In this document: piece after piece, positions 10,982 to 23,220 of the stretch | Position numbering within the stretch: position 1 is the first letter of the stretch | Layout: each line of letters starts with the position of its first letter | Origin: Pelobates cultripes | Lineage: Eukaryota; Chordata; Amphibia; Anura; Pelobatidae | Length of the DNA stretch: 64,000 nucleotides | NCBI GenBank assembly: GCA_933207985.1 | Contig: OW240916.1 | Span: forward strand, 299,690,451-299,754,450 | Direction of reading: 5' to 3' | The notes under the pieces: generated by a model | The model's database searches: none | Told to the model about the DNA's origin: nothing | The model's input: only the letters and a program-made list of their open reading frames with translations | Translations under genes and position numbers: made by a program

Positions 10982-11835
10982 TGTTCTTCTGGCATATAAA
11001 ATGTGTCTAAAGTGAGACATAGCTTTAAAATTGAACATGTCTGTGGCATGATTTGTTCGGGTACCGAGAACCGTTCGTGTATCGAGATATTTTTTCTCTA
11101 ATTTATTGTTCGACTACCGAATTGCTTGGGTAAGAGACTGTACGAGTTCCGAGGTTCCAGTGTATAGAGATAGAGAGATTGAGAGTAGAGTTGAGGGAAC
11201 CCGAACTGTAAAGTTCGGGTTCGTACCGAACATTAAGTGCCCTTCATATCTGAGAGTCAAATCGAAGCGTCTAATAGTGTGCTTACAGCGCAGTGGTAAA
11301 CATTCTTATTTTCTGGGTGCTAATCTGCTAAATAGTACATTTTGGGGCCTGCTCTTCATATCTACAATTCATGCTACAACAAAATTAAACGAGCTTTAAA
11401 ATATGCATGGGCCAACCAGTCGCTGTAAATCAAAGTTTTACTGGTTACATTCATGACTACACAATCTAGTGAACAGGACCTTCATGTAGTGTGTTCTTTT
11501 TTTTTTTTTTTTTAAATCATACAGCATCCTTTCATGTGCTTTTCAGATGTCATATTGTGAATTACCAATTTTTGTGTAGCCTGATTTTTTGTTAAAAAAA
11601 AGTGAAAAATAAGTGTTATTGTGATCGCTTCATATACAGAAGCATTAATATACATTTCTATATTGTGTAAAGACACAAGTACAAAGTTAAAAACCAAACA
11701 CCAAAACAAGGTGCCAGACAATCTACCTGTGCATAGCTAGTGTGATACAATAAGTCTACATCTTAAAAATGCAATAACCCACAGTAGATGGGCGAGACTT
11801 TTTTTGCAAATGGAACTTTGATTCAAATATACTAC
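10982..11835 (+). repeat. Left arm of an ~850-bp inverted duplication
   Basis: The sequence is the near-identical reverse complement of 12905-13752. Matching frames of 97 and 69 residues occur in both arms because the DNA is duplicated; they lack recognisable domains. The arm begins abruptly within a copy of the TA-flanked MITE described at 13572-14074, which it therefore carries in truncated form. Confidence 0.85.
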
Positions 11836-12904
11836 AAATATACTGCAGCTGAAACTTCACTATCGCCTGTTGCTGCTCAAACAGTCTCTCCAGCATGTGA
11901 AAGGTGGAGTTCCACATTGTGGGCATGTCGCATATGAGGCAGAGAGCGGGAAGGCCGAAGTTACACTGCAGCACAGACAGGCGAGCAGCAGCAGGGTGAG
12001 AACGCCGAAAGCACACACAGCCGCTACAGGGAATGTCACATTCTGTTCCAAGTTGCAGATCAGTCTGGTGATGTCTTCTGGTATCCAGTACTCTTTTTAC
12101 TGAAGCTACATCAGGGTCCTGGTATGTGGCCACACAAACGCTGGTGCTCAACACGAGGGGGCGTGTGGTTACCCTGCACCAGACCCTGCTTATCCATTCC
12201 ACACTGTGACTCCTAACTTCAGCATCAGGCATACTGGGTCCCGGTCGTATGACCGCCGCCCAGACAGTGTCTGGTTCCCGGTCACCGGACTGCAAAACTG
12301 CAAATGGCTCGTTAAATCTGTTATGGTTCTTTTTATTGCTTCAACTGTTACTTGCATAACTGTGGGAATTCTAAAGATAATACATGCCGATGAGCGCTAG
12401 GGGACGGCCGCTCCGCTATTGCACCCTGCTCCCTATTATGCTGTGGTGGTGCCTCTGTGCGACCAGCGCCTCTTCCTCCAAACTGCACACGCCACTCGCA
12501 TGACCTTGATTCCATGCGGGGTCTAGGACCTCATCATCCTCCAGATCCTCTTCCACCCACTCCTCAACCCTGCCCTCCTTGCCATTATGCACACTGCAGA
12601 AAGCCACAGCAGTTGGCACCTGTGTTTTTCCAGCATGTAAGGTCTGCAAAGTACATATGGAAATTGTTTTAGATTTGTATCCAGGCAACAGTTTTCCCTA
12701 TAAACTGACCTCTCAGTTTGACTTGTGAGGGTATTGCCCCAGAATTACAATATTGTTTAAGTACCTCTTAGCTATTGATAACTGGTTTAAATATAGCAGC
12801 TTGTTATCTGGTAGTTTCTAGTGTAGAAAATATGAATCTGTTTTCTATAACTTCGATCTGTGTAACAAGTGTTGTAGGTGTGAAACAATATGACAAGTGA
12901 CCAA
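11836..12904. other. Spacer of the inverted duplication
   Basis: A 1069-bp spacer between the two arms. It contains a repeat related to 10385-10510 and GC-rich sequence near 12180-12620. Open frames here are short and unrecognised. Confidence 0.5.
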
Positions 12905-13752
12905 TGTAGTATATTTGAATCAAAGTTCCATTTGTAAAAAAAAGTCTTGCCCATCTTCTGTGGGTTATTGCATTTTTAAGATGTAGACTTATTGTATCAC
13001 ACTAGCCATGCACAGGTAGATTGTCAGGCACCTTGTTTTGGTGTTTGGTTTTTAACTTTGTAGTTGTGTCTTTACACAATATAGAAATGTATATTAATGC
13101 TTCTGTATATGAAGCGATCACAATAACACTTATTTTTCACTTTTTTTTAACAAAAAATCAGGCTACACAAAAATTGGTAATTCACAATATGACATCTGAA
13201 AAGCACATGAAAGGATGCTGTGTGATTTAAAAAAAAAGAACACACTACATGAAGGTCCTGTTCACTAGATTGTGTAGTCATGAATGTAACCAGTAAAACT
13301 TTGATTTACAGCGACTGGTTGGCCCATACATATTTTAAAGCTTGTTTAATTTTGTTGTAGCATGAATTGTAGATATGAAGAGCAGGCCCCAAAATGTACT
13401 ATTTAGCAGATTAGCACCCAGAAAATAAGAATGTTTACCACTGCGCTGTAAGCACACTATTAGACGCTTCGATTTGACTCTCGGATATGAAGTGCACTTA
13501 ATGTTCGGTACGAACCCGAACTTTACAGTTCGGGTTCCCTCAACTCTACTCTCTATCTCTCTATCTCTATACACTGGAACCTCTGAACTCGTACAATCTC
13601 TTACCCAAACAATTCGGTAGTCGAACAATAAATTAGAGAAAAAATATCTTGGTACACGAACGGTTCTCAGTACCCGAACAAATCATGCCACAGACATGTT
13701 CAATTTTAAAGCTATGTCTCACTTTAGACACATTTTATATGCCAGAAGAACA
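12905..13752 (-). repeat. Right arm of the ~850-bp inverted duplication
   Basis: Reverse complement of 10982-11835 with scattered single-base differences. The outer end extends into a MITE (13572-14074) that is complete on this side only. So the MITE was in place before the inverted copy formed, and the copy broke inside it. Confidence 0.85.
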
Positions 13753-14074
13753 GTTTCCTACCCCCATCCAACCAATAATATTTCTTCTCCTCACTTACAT
13801 CATCAACTCTCATCATTACAGGTAAAGTGAAATTCCATTTCCTTTTCATTTACTGTACATTGTGTTTATTATAATTTTTTTCTATATGATTTTATTCATG
13901 TAAGCCATTATTAAACTGTAAAATTTGTGTTAAAATGCTGTAATTTTGGGGGTCTGGAAAGGATTAATCAAATTTACATTAATTCTTATGGGAAATGTTG
14001 ATTCGGTTCTCGAACAAATCGGAACTCGAACAGCCTTCTGGAATGGATTAAGTTCGAGTTCTGAGGTTCCGCTG
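13572..14074. mobile_element. TA-flanked MITE with CACTGGAACCTC ends
   Basis: Left end CACTGGAACCTCTGAACTCG and right end AGTTCTGAGGTTCCGCTG are inverted repeats, flanked by TA at 13570-13571 and 14075-14076. Internal TTCGGTAGTCGAAC-type motifs are spread near both ends. No transposase. Ends and TA flanks suggest a Tc1/mariner or pogo-type non-autonomous element. Confidence 0.6.
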
Positions 14075-14127
14075 TATATTAATTAGAGGGAGACATTCAG
14101 TTTGAATTCGTGATATTTTAAATTTAA

Positions 14128-14563
14128 AGGACCACTCCACATTTCCATTTTGCTGAAGTTCTTTATGAGTGAAGAATATCTCATTTCATCAGCATTTTTA
14201 TACTAAATTAACTAAAAACATCTCCCTGGGATTTTTCTTGCTTCTGTTAACTCCCCTGAGCTAGCAGAAGTGACAGGCACGCTATACTTAAAACTGCTTT
14301 CCCCTGCCCACCTGCCTCATTAAAAGTCTTCAGGTCAGAATGCTGTGCAATGCGCATGCACTATAAGGCAAGCTTGTCCTGATAGTCTCTTCCAGGGAAA
14401 AAGGGGAGAATTGGAAAGGCTGCAATTTATGAGAACATCAGCTTTTTCAAGCTCTTGGTATATTTACCCCAATGACTTTATGCATGAAAAATGCATGCAT
14501 GTATAAGCATTATATCTACAACATTTTTAGCTTTTTGCCAGTTTTGGCAGTGGAGTGTTCCTT
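14128..14563. mobile_element. MITE with AAAGGACCACTCCAC ends
   Basis: Left end AGGACCACTCCAC and right end GTGGAGTGTTCC are inverted repeats. The left flank is TTAA (14124-14127) and the right flank looks like a decayed copy (TTAC). TTAA flanks point to piggyBac or Kolobok-type non-autonomous elements. Related copies occur at 25023, 41842 and 63665. Confidence 0.6.
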
Positions 14564-14569
14564 TACGTG

Positions 14570-15180
14570 AATAACTTTGCCAATCGACCGTATCCAGTTC
14601 TTTCCACAGACAGCACACAGTCGACTAAAAAAATCACCAAGAGAAATGGGCAAAAAAAAAGGCAAAAAGGCAAATAGTTATAGCAACTATTAAAACACCA
14701 TCTATTAATAAGGATTGTGTTTGATTTAGTTTAAAATGTTGAGCTTGAGTAATGAAAAAGATTAAAGAAGAGATTTAGTGAATTGTAAATTTTAACACAC
14801 ACCTGGTGAACTGGAAAAAAAATCTCAAGTTCAGTTTTTCTTTCAGCTCAGCTAACTTAGTCAAAACTTTGCAATTTCATTGTCAGTTCTGTGCTATTAC
14901 AACCTTAAAAGATTAGTATGTAAGCCACAACATATTTACATTTTATTGCAATAAATAATTATGCAGTGTATTCTTATGATTTCCATTTCAGTCATGCAAC
15001 AAATCAATATTTATTAAAACCAACAGACAGTTTAATTCAGCTCTATCACATCAAATAACCGCAATTCTATGTGTTGTTTTTGCTAAGAAAAGCTTTAGAA
15101 TTGAGAAAAGGAGGATCTCCGAAAGCTTGTCATTCCAAATTTCTATTAGTCCAACAAAAGGTATTATCAGATATTAATTC
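14570..15180. other. AT-rich intergenic sequence, no gene seen
   Basis: No open frame of note and no recognised repeat boundary. Confidence 0.4.
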
Positions 15181-15181
15181 T

Positions 15182-15430
15182 ATCTCTTATTTTACATCTT
15201 ATCAAAATAGTAAGAGTTAAACTGCTTAGAACAAATTTCAAATACATATTAGGCAGAAAAAGAAACATCACATGGTGGTATGATTTAAAGTGGGACTGAT
15301 TCAGGTCATTAAGTGCACAACAAATAATACACACAAAAACGTAAATAAATCTCAATTAAAAGGTTCAATAGAATTGAGGAAATATAAGGACTGCACTTGA
15401 AGAGCTCCATCATTCAAATGTTTACAAAGC
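15182..15430 (-). repeat. Dispersed repeat, inverted relative to 21180-21360
   Basis: Blocks such as AAGTGGGACTGATTCAG, AAGTGCA and GAAGAGCTCCATCATTC reappear as reverse complement around 21200-21330. Non-coding; probably one repeat family in two orientations. Confidence 0.5.
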
Positions 15431-16710
15431 AAATACAAAAAGTTAAAAAAATAAAAATATGCTGTGGTACGAGACAAGACAAGCATGCCCTATTGAAAGC
15501 AACATGCAACAAGGCACCTATGGACTTTGAGACTCACAAGATCTAGTTTTTCCAGGATCTCCATCGTTCCACACTAACATGGCGGAAAACGATGCAACCC
15601 ATCATGCAAAAACTACGAGAAGCAGGCATATCATACTGATGGTCCACGCCCAGATCCCTTACGGGATATAACAACGGCACACAGCTGAAGGCAACCAACG
15701 TGGCCGAAGCCACCACCTTCCTAGCAGCAGTGTGCATCAATGACGCCCCACAAGAGCAGAGAGCCAGAGACACTAACGGGACTTGGGACTTGGATAACAT
15801 TACCCCGTTCACCCCACAGAACGGTCAGGGTGACGTGACATAAAGTGCCACCTCCTCTTAAGTTGCAGCACTATGGTTTTATTGTTTCATATTTTGTACT
15901 ATGCTTTCAATGTTGTTTTTACCCGGTAACCGAAAATTTCATATGATGATTTGACTGAAGCCCCAGAGATGTCTGTGCACCTAGGTAGTCGCTCTCCTAG
16001 AGGCGACCTGCCTAACGACTGCTCGCCACCGACTAGACCACACTCACCTCCCCCCCCCCCGACGTCCCCTAGGGTTAGGGACATAGCATAACCTACCCAC
16101 GAAAGCACACGCTAACTCCACTAATGGACACCTTATACTTATCTCTCATAGCGTTGCTAAAGGTGTGGGAACTTCATATATGAGAATAGAACATGCCACG
16201 CTTATGCATAGACAACTGATATCACAATAAGCTAATAAAAGGGTCACTTAGGCCCAACCGCAACCAAACGGGCCCCCGACAACCGACTATGAACCCCTTA
16301 CAAGGGCTCACACCTAAACGAACATGGACAGGAATGCCTGAACCTTGGGACAAGACTAAAAGTTTATTTGTTATATACAGATTAAAATACAAAAGTCAGG
16401 TGTTAGTAATATATATACAAGGAGCAATATTGGATATTCACATGTGCCAAATACCATAACCGTATCTTGTATCTTGTAACATTATATAATGCATCACCTG
16501 CAAAAACAAAAAATACTAAAAATGTGCCGACTCAGCGTAATGGAACAGAGCAATAGTTTTAAATGTTTAACACCTCATGTCATATGTTTTCATTGTGAAT
16601 AATGCCTATTTCTGCATTTGTTTATTGCGACGATGCAGGAAGATTTGTTAACTCATACACAACAAAAAATAAAGAATTAAAAAAATTATTTTTTTTATAA
16701 AAAAGCAAAA
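15431..16710. other. Non-coding stretch, possibly a LINE 3' end
   Basis: No intact frame. It closes with an AATAAAG and A-rich tail near 16665-16710, which would fit the 3' end of a retrotransposed LINE, but I could not identify reverse-transcriptase motifs. Class unresolved. Confidence 0.3.
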
Positions 16711-16911
16711 CTACATAATTAATGCGAGAAAACAACAGGGCTTATTTTTTTGGAGGTCATGAAACAGGAGAGGGTTGGGGTAAGGTAAACCTAACCCTGT
16801 TTCTACCCCTATGCGTGTATATGGGATGCAGTATCTGTGTGAGTGTTTTAGGATACAGTGCTGGGGAAGTAGTTTGTATGTGTGGAGATGCAGTGTGTTT
16901 GTGCTGAGGAT

Positions 16912-17430
16912 TGTCAGGGTCACCAGTGTGCTATATGCTAATTAGGAGTATTTGGGTCTGGCTGGGTTTGAACCTGGGTCTCCTGCATCCCAATCAGGCA
17001 TCTTGTCCTTGACTCCACACATCTCTAGTTCCTTTTGTGTGGTTCCTGGGTTAATGCTGTCTGAATCTATAGTTCTGGACATTTGCACACCTGTTCCTGG
17101 TTCCCTGATGATTGTCTGAGACTCCCTATTTAAACCCCGCAATGTTGGTTCTCGTTGTCAGATTGTGTTTCACTGCTATTTCATCTGACTCCTGGTTTTG
17201 ATCCCTTGCTCGTCTACCGGTTTCACCTGATTGCCGCCTGTCCTGACTTCTGATTCTGTTTCTGACTACTCTTCTGGATATCCCTTGTCTGTACTGCGTT
17301 CCAGGAAGCACTGGTTATTTCAGCCCCAGTGCACTGTATCACAGCCTTGGGGATATCTGTCTTGAGTCCCCTCGGCCTGTGTCGAATTGCAAAAGGTGCC
17401 GGACTCACACTCCAGGTAAGATACCTGACA
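16912..17430 (+). mobile_element. Probable solo LTR, TGTCAGGG...CCTGACA
   Basis: A 519-bp segment bounded by TGTCAGG and CCTGACA, inverted ends with the TG...CA form of LTRs. Flanking pentamers are AGGAT (16907-16911) and GGGAT (17431-17435), 4 of 5 matching. A TATTTAAA box lies near 17127-17134 on the plus strand. The last ~60 bp plus flanking sequence recur at 18413-18515. No internal region is attached. Confidence 0.5.
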
Positions 17431-17580
17431 GGGATTCAGTGTGTGTGTGTGTCTGTGTGTATGCTGCGGGTGAAGTGTGTGTCTCTGTGTGTGCTGTTGT
17501 GAAGTGTGTGTGTATGCTGGGGGTGAAGTGTGTGTCTCTGTGTGTGCTGTTGTGAAGTGTGTGTGTGTGCTTGGGGGTGA
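17368..17580. repeat. LTR end plus TGTG-rich minisatellite
   Basis: Contains the LTR terminus followed by two copies of a ~60-bp GTGAAGTGTGTGTCTCTGTG unit. The LTR terminus and the start of the minisatellite are repeated at 18413-18520. Confidence 0.65.
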
Positions 17581-18412
17581 AGTGTGGGATTAGGGAGGAT
17601 AGGAAGTAGTTTGGGTAGATATTGCCAAAGGGGAAAATGGCAGACTAGTAAGGAGTAGATGATGAAAGTTGGCAGGCACAAACACAAAAAAACAATGTGC
17701 TAAAACAAGTTGAAAAACACTCTCAGAAACCAGCAAAGCACACGGGCAAAGCAGAAGTACACAGATACCTGCATAATAAAAAAGATTCCCACACAGCAAA
17801 ACACAGCTGTATACAGAAAACCAGAGATACACCAAAAGTATAACGATAACAGCAAAATACACAGGTGGAAATAAATACAACTTCTGAAACCTGGGCCCAT
17901 TTTGTAACATAGACCTGTAGTTACAGTTCAGTCTCCCCATATGTAACTTGGGGTTCCTGGCCCAGGCAAAGACCCTTTAGTTAGTCAGTGAGTTAATTAG
18001 CCAGCTGAATCACATACATATGCCATCAATTCAGCAATGCAGAAGATGCATATGTGTATGTTCTGCGTTGCTAAATTAACTTGAACCACAGCCACTATAA
18101 AAAGAAGCAGTATGGCAGGCCACAATTATTGTAATTCTAGTCATTAATCAAGTTACACAGCGAGGGCAGGACAATTAACATTTCCAATACTACTATCATG
18201 ACAATAGTTCTATTAATGATTGGAACACTTACCCTTCTATCCCCGGCTCTGCTCCTTATGCCCCAGTGCTGCTGCTGACTGACTTCTATCTGCTAACTCC
18301 TGCATCAGGGAGCTCTGTGTCCTGCTGCCTGTGTTGCCCTGTACATGGCCAGGATGCAGCATGTCAGACACAAGGTGGATTCTGCCACTCTGACCCTGAT
18401 GAGTCACCTCAG

Positions 18413-18520
18413 CCTGTGTCGAATTGCAAAGGGTGCTTTAACTCTGCGTGCCGGACTCACACTCCAGGTAAGATCCCTGACAGGGATGCAGTGTGTGTCT
18501 GTGTGTATGCTGGGGGTGAA
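18413..18520. repeat. Partial direct copy of 17368-17480
   Basis: Shares TGTGTCGAATTGCAAA, GCCGGACTCACACTCCAGG and the following GACAGGGATGCAGTGTGTG segment with 17368-17470. Because flanking minisatellite is included, this is a segmental copy rather than a second LTR insertion. It carries a ~14-bp extra block. Confidence 0.65.
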
Positions 18521-19466
18521 GTGTACCCCTGCCGCAATGCATGGAGGTAAAGTGAGCACTGACGTTCTGGATCGCACTGCAGGTAATGTCAGAGCACCAG
18601 AACTTCAGTGCTGAACATCCCCAGGCAATCCCCACCTTTGGACGCCCATGTGCAAAGGGCAGGTCCGGCAGGACTACTAACGGGAACGGCATTCCTGCTA
18701 TGGAAAAAGGGCAGGAACGCCTTTCCCACGTGTTCCTGCAAGACTCAAGCCCTAGCTAATTGTCATAACTACTTTGTTAAATAAATAGGGTGATTTGATA
18801 TATGACCATCCTTTCTGAGGACAATTATAACTAATTAGATTAATAAATATTTAGTAGGTATGTAAGTCTTTGTAGAATGCCCAGAACACACACTCTCCAT
18901 ACTGATTTCTGATCTGTTTTTATTTGGATGAGTAATATTGCAAAATTATTGAACAGATCAGCCAATAAAAGTTTAACCTTTGTTTGCAATACTTGGTCTG
19001 ACTTCATTTTATTAACCACCTGAAATTAATGTTTCATGACTGAATTCACACCGCGGTACCACACTCTATACCTTTCTCTTTCCACCTATCCTCGTAAGCT
19101 TTGACTGTTGGTAAAACTGGAACATTTTTTAAGCTACCAGTCAGTTATCATATTTTACTTTTCTTATTTAATACTCTAGCATGATGTCCCAGAAGACCAC
19201 TTTACAAAGACATTGTATTTCTATAGTATTTACTAGCTATCACCCTACAAAGAACATCAGTAAAAGGAGACAATTTTGTGAAGAGAAGGATCCCTGTATT
19301 ACCACCAAAAAATCTAAATCACACTGAGGAGCCTCAAGATCCCTACAAACGTTTATATCTAATAAATGCCCCTCAATCAAAGTAAATAGATAATTAATGT
19401 TTTTTTTTTTAAATGAGGGGTTATTATATTTGGAGTTGCAGTATGACCCCATCTACTATCTCTAGC
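18521..19466. other. Intergenic sequence, no gene seen
   Basis: GC-rich to about 18750, then AT-rich. No frame with recognised motifs. Confidence 0.4.
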
Positions 19467-19474
19467 CTCTAGTC

Positions 19475-20224
19475 CAGGGGTAAGCAACCTACGGCACTAG
19501 TGCCATGCACGGCACTCAAGGTGTCTTTGCACGGCACTCAAGGCTGCTAGAGCCAAACACGCTCTGGCCTATCAGGAGTCCCAGTAAAACTTGAGATATT
19601 TGCTAATACGAAGAGGTGGTAAAGGACAATCCTCAATTTAAGTCCTCCCAGCACTTGTGAATGGGAATCCACACCGTAGTAGAGCAGCCTGCAGCTGCTG
19701 TTGCAGCTCCTGTCCTTGACCTGTACCTGGCCAGCCTGGTCCCCACTGGAACCCAGGGAACCCACCCACACTGCTAGATATACACAGAGCTGCAGAATAA
19801 CCCTTCCTTCATACAAATAACACAAACAGCCCACACACAAACACAACACACAATCTGCACAAACTCAACACCACTGACAATCCACACACATGCACACAAC
19901 CCCACATGCAATACCCCAAACAGCCCCCACACACTACCAAACACACAATGTGACATATCATTCCACACACAATTCCACAAGCAGCCCCCATACACAGCCC
20001 ACATTCATATGTATCATACACGATACCATAAACTACTAATGAACATATACAATATAATAGCTCATATACACACAAATACAACGAAACAAAGCAACTGCAG
20101 TAAAAACAACACAAGCAGAATATGGCAGCATACACACCTCAATTTAAAAAAAATAGGACCGGCATGCTACGGGACATCACAATCCTATATCGGCACAGTG
20201 CTGCTAAAAGGTTGCCTACCCCTG
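19475..20224. mobile_element. hAT MITE with perfect 8-bp target duplication
   Basis: Starts CAGGGGTAAGCAACC and ends GGTTGCCTACCCCTG, a clear inverted terminal repeat. It is flanked by identical octamers CTCTAGTC at 19467-19474 and 20225-20232. The interior has CGGCACTAGTGCC near the left end and a CA-rich low-complexity part (about 19800-20100). No transposase; non-autonomous. Confidence 0.9.
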
Positions 20225-20799
20225 CTCTAGTCTAATTGGATGGAGACTAGTAATATTGATAGGCCAGTAGTCCAAATGCTGTTCTAAAAACATCACAATA
20301 AGTGACCAAGAGATGTTGAGCTCGAGTCCCCACCCCTCAAAATCCTACAGATACAATGTTCTTAAAGCCCTTAATTACATTCAACATTAATAATGTATCC
20401 TTTACAAGAAAAAATATGAAGGATTTAGTATGTTGATTCTCCCTCCACCTAACTGATATTAGAATAAATATAACCTGTATACTAGTAAAAATAAGGAATA
20501 AAACAACATGAAAATGTCATACTGACTTATCTAACTTAAGAAATTAATACAACAAGCTCATATAAACAAACCATGTTATTATAGCTCTGTTGTTCGAGTA
20601 TTCTAGCTCATTTGCAATATTATGGACCAAGGCACTGGCATCTTCTGATCTTACTAGGACTCTGTACACTATATGGACTTTTATTATGAAAGAGAATATA
20701 GCATTGGAGCAAGAGTTACGTACTTTATGTTGCAATATTATAACCATGTCACAGAAGCAGGAATAAAGACAAGGGGTATAATCTACATAGAGGTGATAC

Positions 20800-21005
20800 T
20801 CGAAAAATTAGAATATTGTGCAAAAGTTCATTTATTTCAGTAATGCAACTTAAAAGGGGAAACCAATATATGACATAGACGCATTACATGCAAAGCAAGA
20901 TAGTTCAAGCCGTGATTTGTCATAAGTGCGGTGATTGTGGCTTACATCTCATGAAAACCCCAAATCCAAAATCTCAGTAAATTAGAATATTACATGCAAT
21001 CAATA
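20800..21005. repeat. Dispersed repeat with ATTAGAATATT boundary motifs
   Basis: The motif AAATTAGAATATT occurs at both ends (about 20807 and 20980) as a direct repeat around a ~170-bp body. I recall similar sequence from fish and amphibian genomes but cannot assign a class. Confidence 0.45.
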
Positions 21006-21179
21006 AAACAAGGAGTGTACATAGAAATATGACCAAAAGAACAGTAAATTCACATATTTTTTTGTTTTTTTTCATGTATGATTAGAATTATATATATGTT
21101 TTTTTCTATAAAAAATTTTTTTCTTTTTTTTAACATTAAGTATGGTGTTTGCTTTTTTTTATTCATTTTTTTTAAAACC

Positions 21180-21360
21180 TATTTTATTTGCTTTGTCAAC
21201 ATCTGAATGATGGAGCTCTTCAAGTGCAGCCCTTATATTTCCTTAATTCTATTTTAACCTATTCATTGTGATATATATTTTTTGCACTAAATAAACTGAA
21301 TCAGTCCCACTTTAAATCATAACATCATGTGATTTTTATTTATTTATTTTTTTTCAATTC
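21180..21360 (+). repeat. Dispersed repeat, inverted relative to 15182-15430
   Basis: See the entry at 15182. Blocks around 21205-21330 match it as reverse complement. AT-rich. Confidence 0.5.
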
Positions 21361-21739
21361 TAATACGTATATCAAAACGTATGAAGATCATAGATAATTA
21401 GATGGCTATTTTTTATATATAAGCAGAATACTTATAAAACAGTGGCCCTTTCTATGATCTTGAGCGCACATATGAGATCAACAATAACTGACATATTTGG
21501 GTTTTCATGGGCAAAGGAGAACTTCACTTACTTAGTAATGAGGATATGTTCTAACCCTGAAAATGGCATGAGATTAATTTGTTAACAATAATGAAATTAG
21601 CATTGATTTTAAAGAATAAAAAAAAAAAAATAGGGACATTTCTTGGTGGGACAGGATCAATACTATTAAGTCTTATTATTCCATATTTTTCTTAAATTAG
21701 TGTAATTGTTGGGTTTAATAACTTTGAGTGTCCCTTTGA

Positions 21740-22385
21740 GCTTGCTTAAGCTAATTCAATCCTCATGTTCTAAATTTATTTGGTTAGGAAAAAATCAAGA
21801 CTGAGTTTACATTTGCTATCAAGGAAAAAAGAATTGGTTGTCTTGGGGATACTATGTCTGGTCAGACTCTTCCAAGCTACCTTACTTCACATGCTTTTAG
21901 ATCTCTACATGAAGCATCTAAAGTTGAGAGTTTGTATAGACTTTAACAAAAAAAGACTCTTTACCTTTAGAAACTTCACTCCTGCGTTATAGCTCCCGCA
22001 AAAATCCATAAAGCAGTGATCAATTCCATAGATATTACTTTATTACATAATGTTCTTTTAAATTGGTATAAGTTTAAAAAGAGATCGGGATTGGGAGATA
22101 AAATCTTACAGTCTGTACATATAAATATTCTTAATGATTTATTAGAAAACATTGACTTAAACCTTTGGATATATAGAGAGATAAACAATTTAGCAGTTGA
22201 CCTGAATGGTAAAAAGTTAACATCATTCCAAGAACTTTGTACTGATTTTGACATCCCATCCACAGAATTTTTAATCACCTGAAAATTAGCGTTTTTTTTT
22301 TGTCTAAAAATGTAATAACTAATAGTGAAGCTAAAATAATTCTGACTTTTGATAAAACTATTTATTTATAAACCATCCAAAAAAT
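21740..22385 (+). pseudogene. C-terminal tail of an L1/Tx1-type LINE ORF2, decayed
   Basis: Read across frames, 21770-21990 gives a KFIW-like block and a YQATLLHMLLDL-like block typical of the region after the L1 reverse transcriptase. The 22016-22282 frame (88 residues) gives a lysine- and leucine-rich tail ending in a SFQEL...IP..F pattern seen at the C-terminus of L1-clade ORF2. Frameshifts separate the two parts. The 5' part is absent. The element is dead; clade assignment is by motif only. Confidence 0.5.
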
Positions 22386-22519
22386 GTATTTCTTCATGTA
22401 ATTTACTTTTAAGAAACAGTTAATTCCACCCGCTATATCCAAATGGGAGCAGGAACTAGAAATTAAGATTACAAATAATGACTGATGTAAATCATTGACA
22501 ACGGTATACAGAGGGGTGC

Positions 22520-23215
22520 TGTAACATCTACTCCAATGGGAGAGGGGGTATCAGCCGTTGGAGACGTCCTTCTTCCTGGCAAGATGCTGTGCAGTAGTGG
22601 AGTTGCTTTATCCTATCCGCTGGATCCAAGTAGAGAGTAAGGCAGAGCTCTTAAAAGAGCTTGTGATTATGCTGAGCAGGTTCTATTTCAAGAACGAGAT
22701 AAGGCTACGTTTTGAAGGGTGAAGTAGAACTGACTCCACTGAGCGTTTATTGCTGCTTTTCTGCAAGTTGTTACAGTATTGTCACCACCCACTGGACCTT
22801 GTGGGTCTGTGGGTCTGCTTGGGAGATAATTGAGTTAATCTTTGTATCAGCTCAATTATCTCCAAGCTAAAAAATATACTTTTTCACATTTATGATAACT
22901 TCAAAACTATGCATGGAATTTCAACAAAAGTTAAATTTTCATAATCAATCCATTCATGGGAACAACATATCAAAAAATGGCACGAATTGGACCAGGGGTT
23001 CAGAAGTTAGTAAAAATGTGGATATGACCGACTGTTCGCATGTTTGTATGCCCAAAATAGTTCCACGATTTCAGTCCCTGCGGTCGGTCTATATTCCTGT
23101 TGTATTAGCTGTAAAATGCACGATTAATCCATTTTAGTGACGGAAACCACACGAATAGTCTCTGTTCTCAGTTCTTATGCAGCAAATATATAGCTTAGCA
23201 AGGGGTTTTGTTACA
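22520..23215 (-). mobile_element. Solo LTR with 5-bp target duplication
   Basis: A 696-bp segment bounded by TGTAACA and TGTTACA, perfectly inverted ends, flanked by identical GGTGC at 22515-22519 and 23216-23220. On the minus strand an AATAAA sits at 22747-22752 (TTTATT on plus). The minus orientation is inferred from that signal. It shares an AGATAATTGAG...CAATTATCTCC fold (about 22828-22863) with the LTRs at 345 and 62870, so it may be a relative. No internal region. Confidence 0.8.
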
Positions 23216-23220
23216 GGTGC

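Noticed and set aside
11106..11399. 97-residue frame also present at 13335-13628
   Set aside because: Conserved only because both sit in the arms of the inverted duplication; part overlaps a non-coding MITE.
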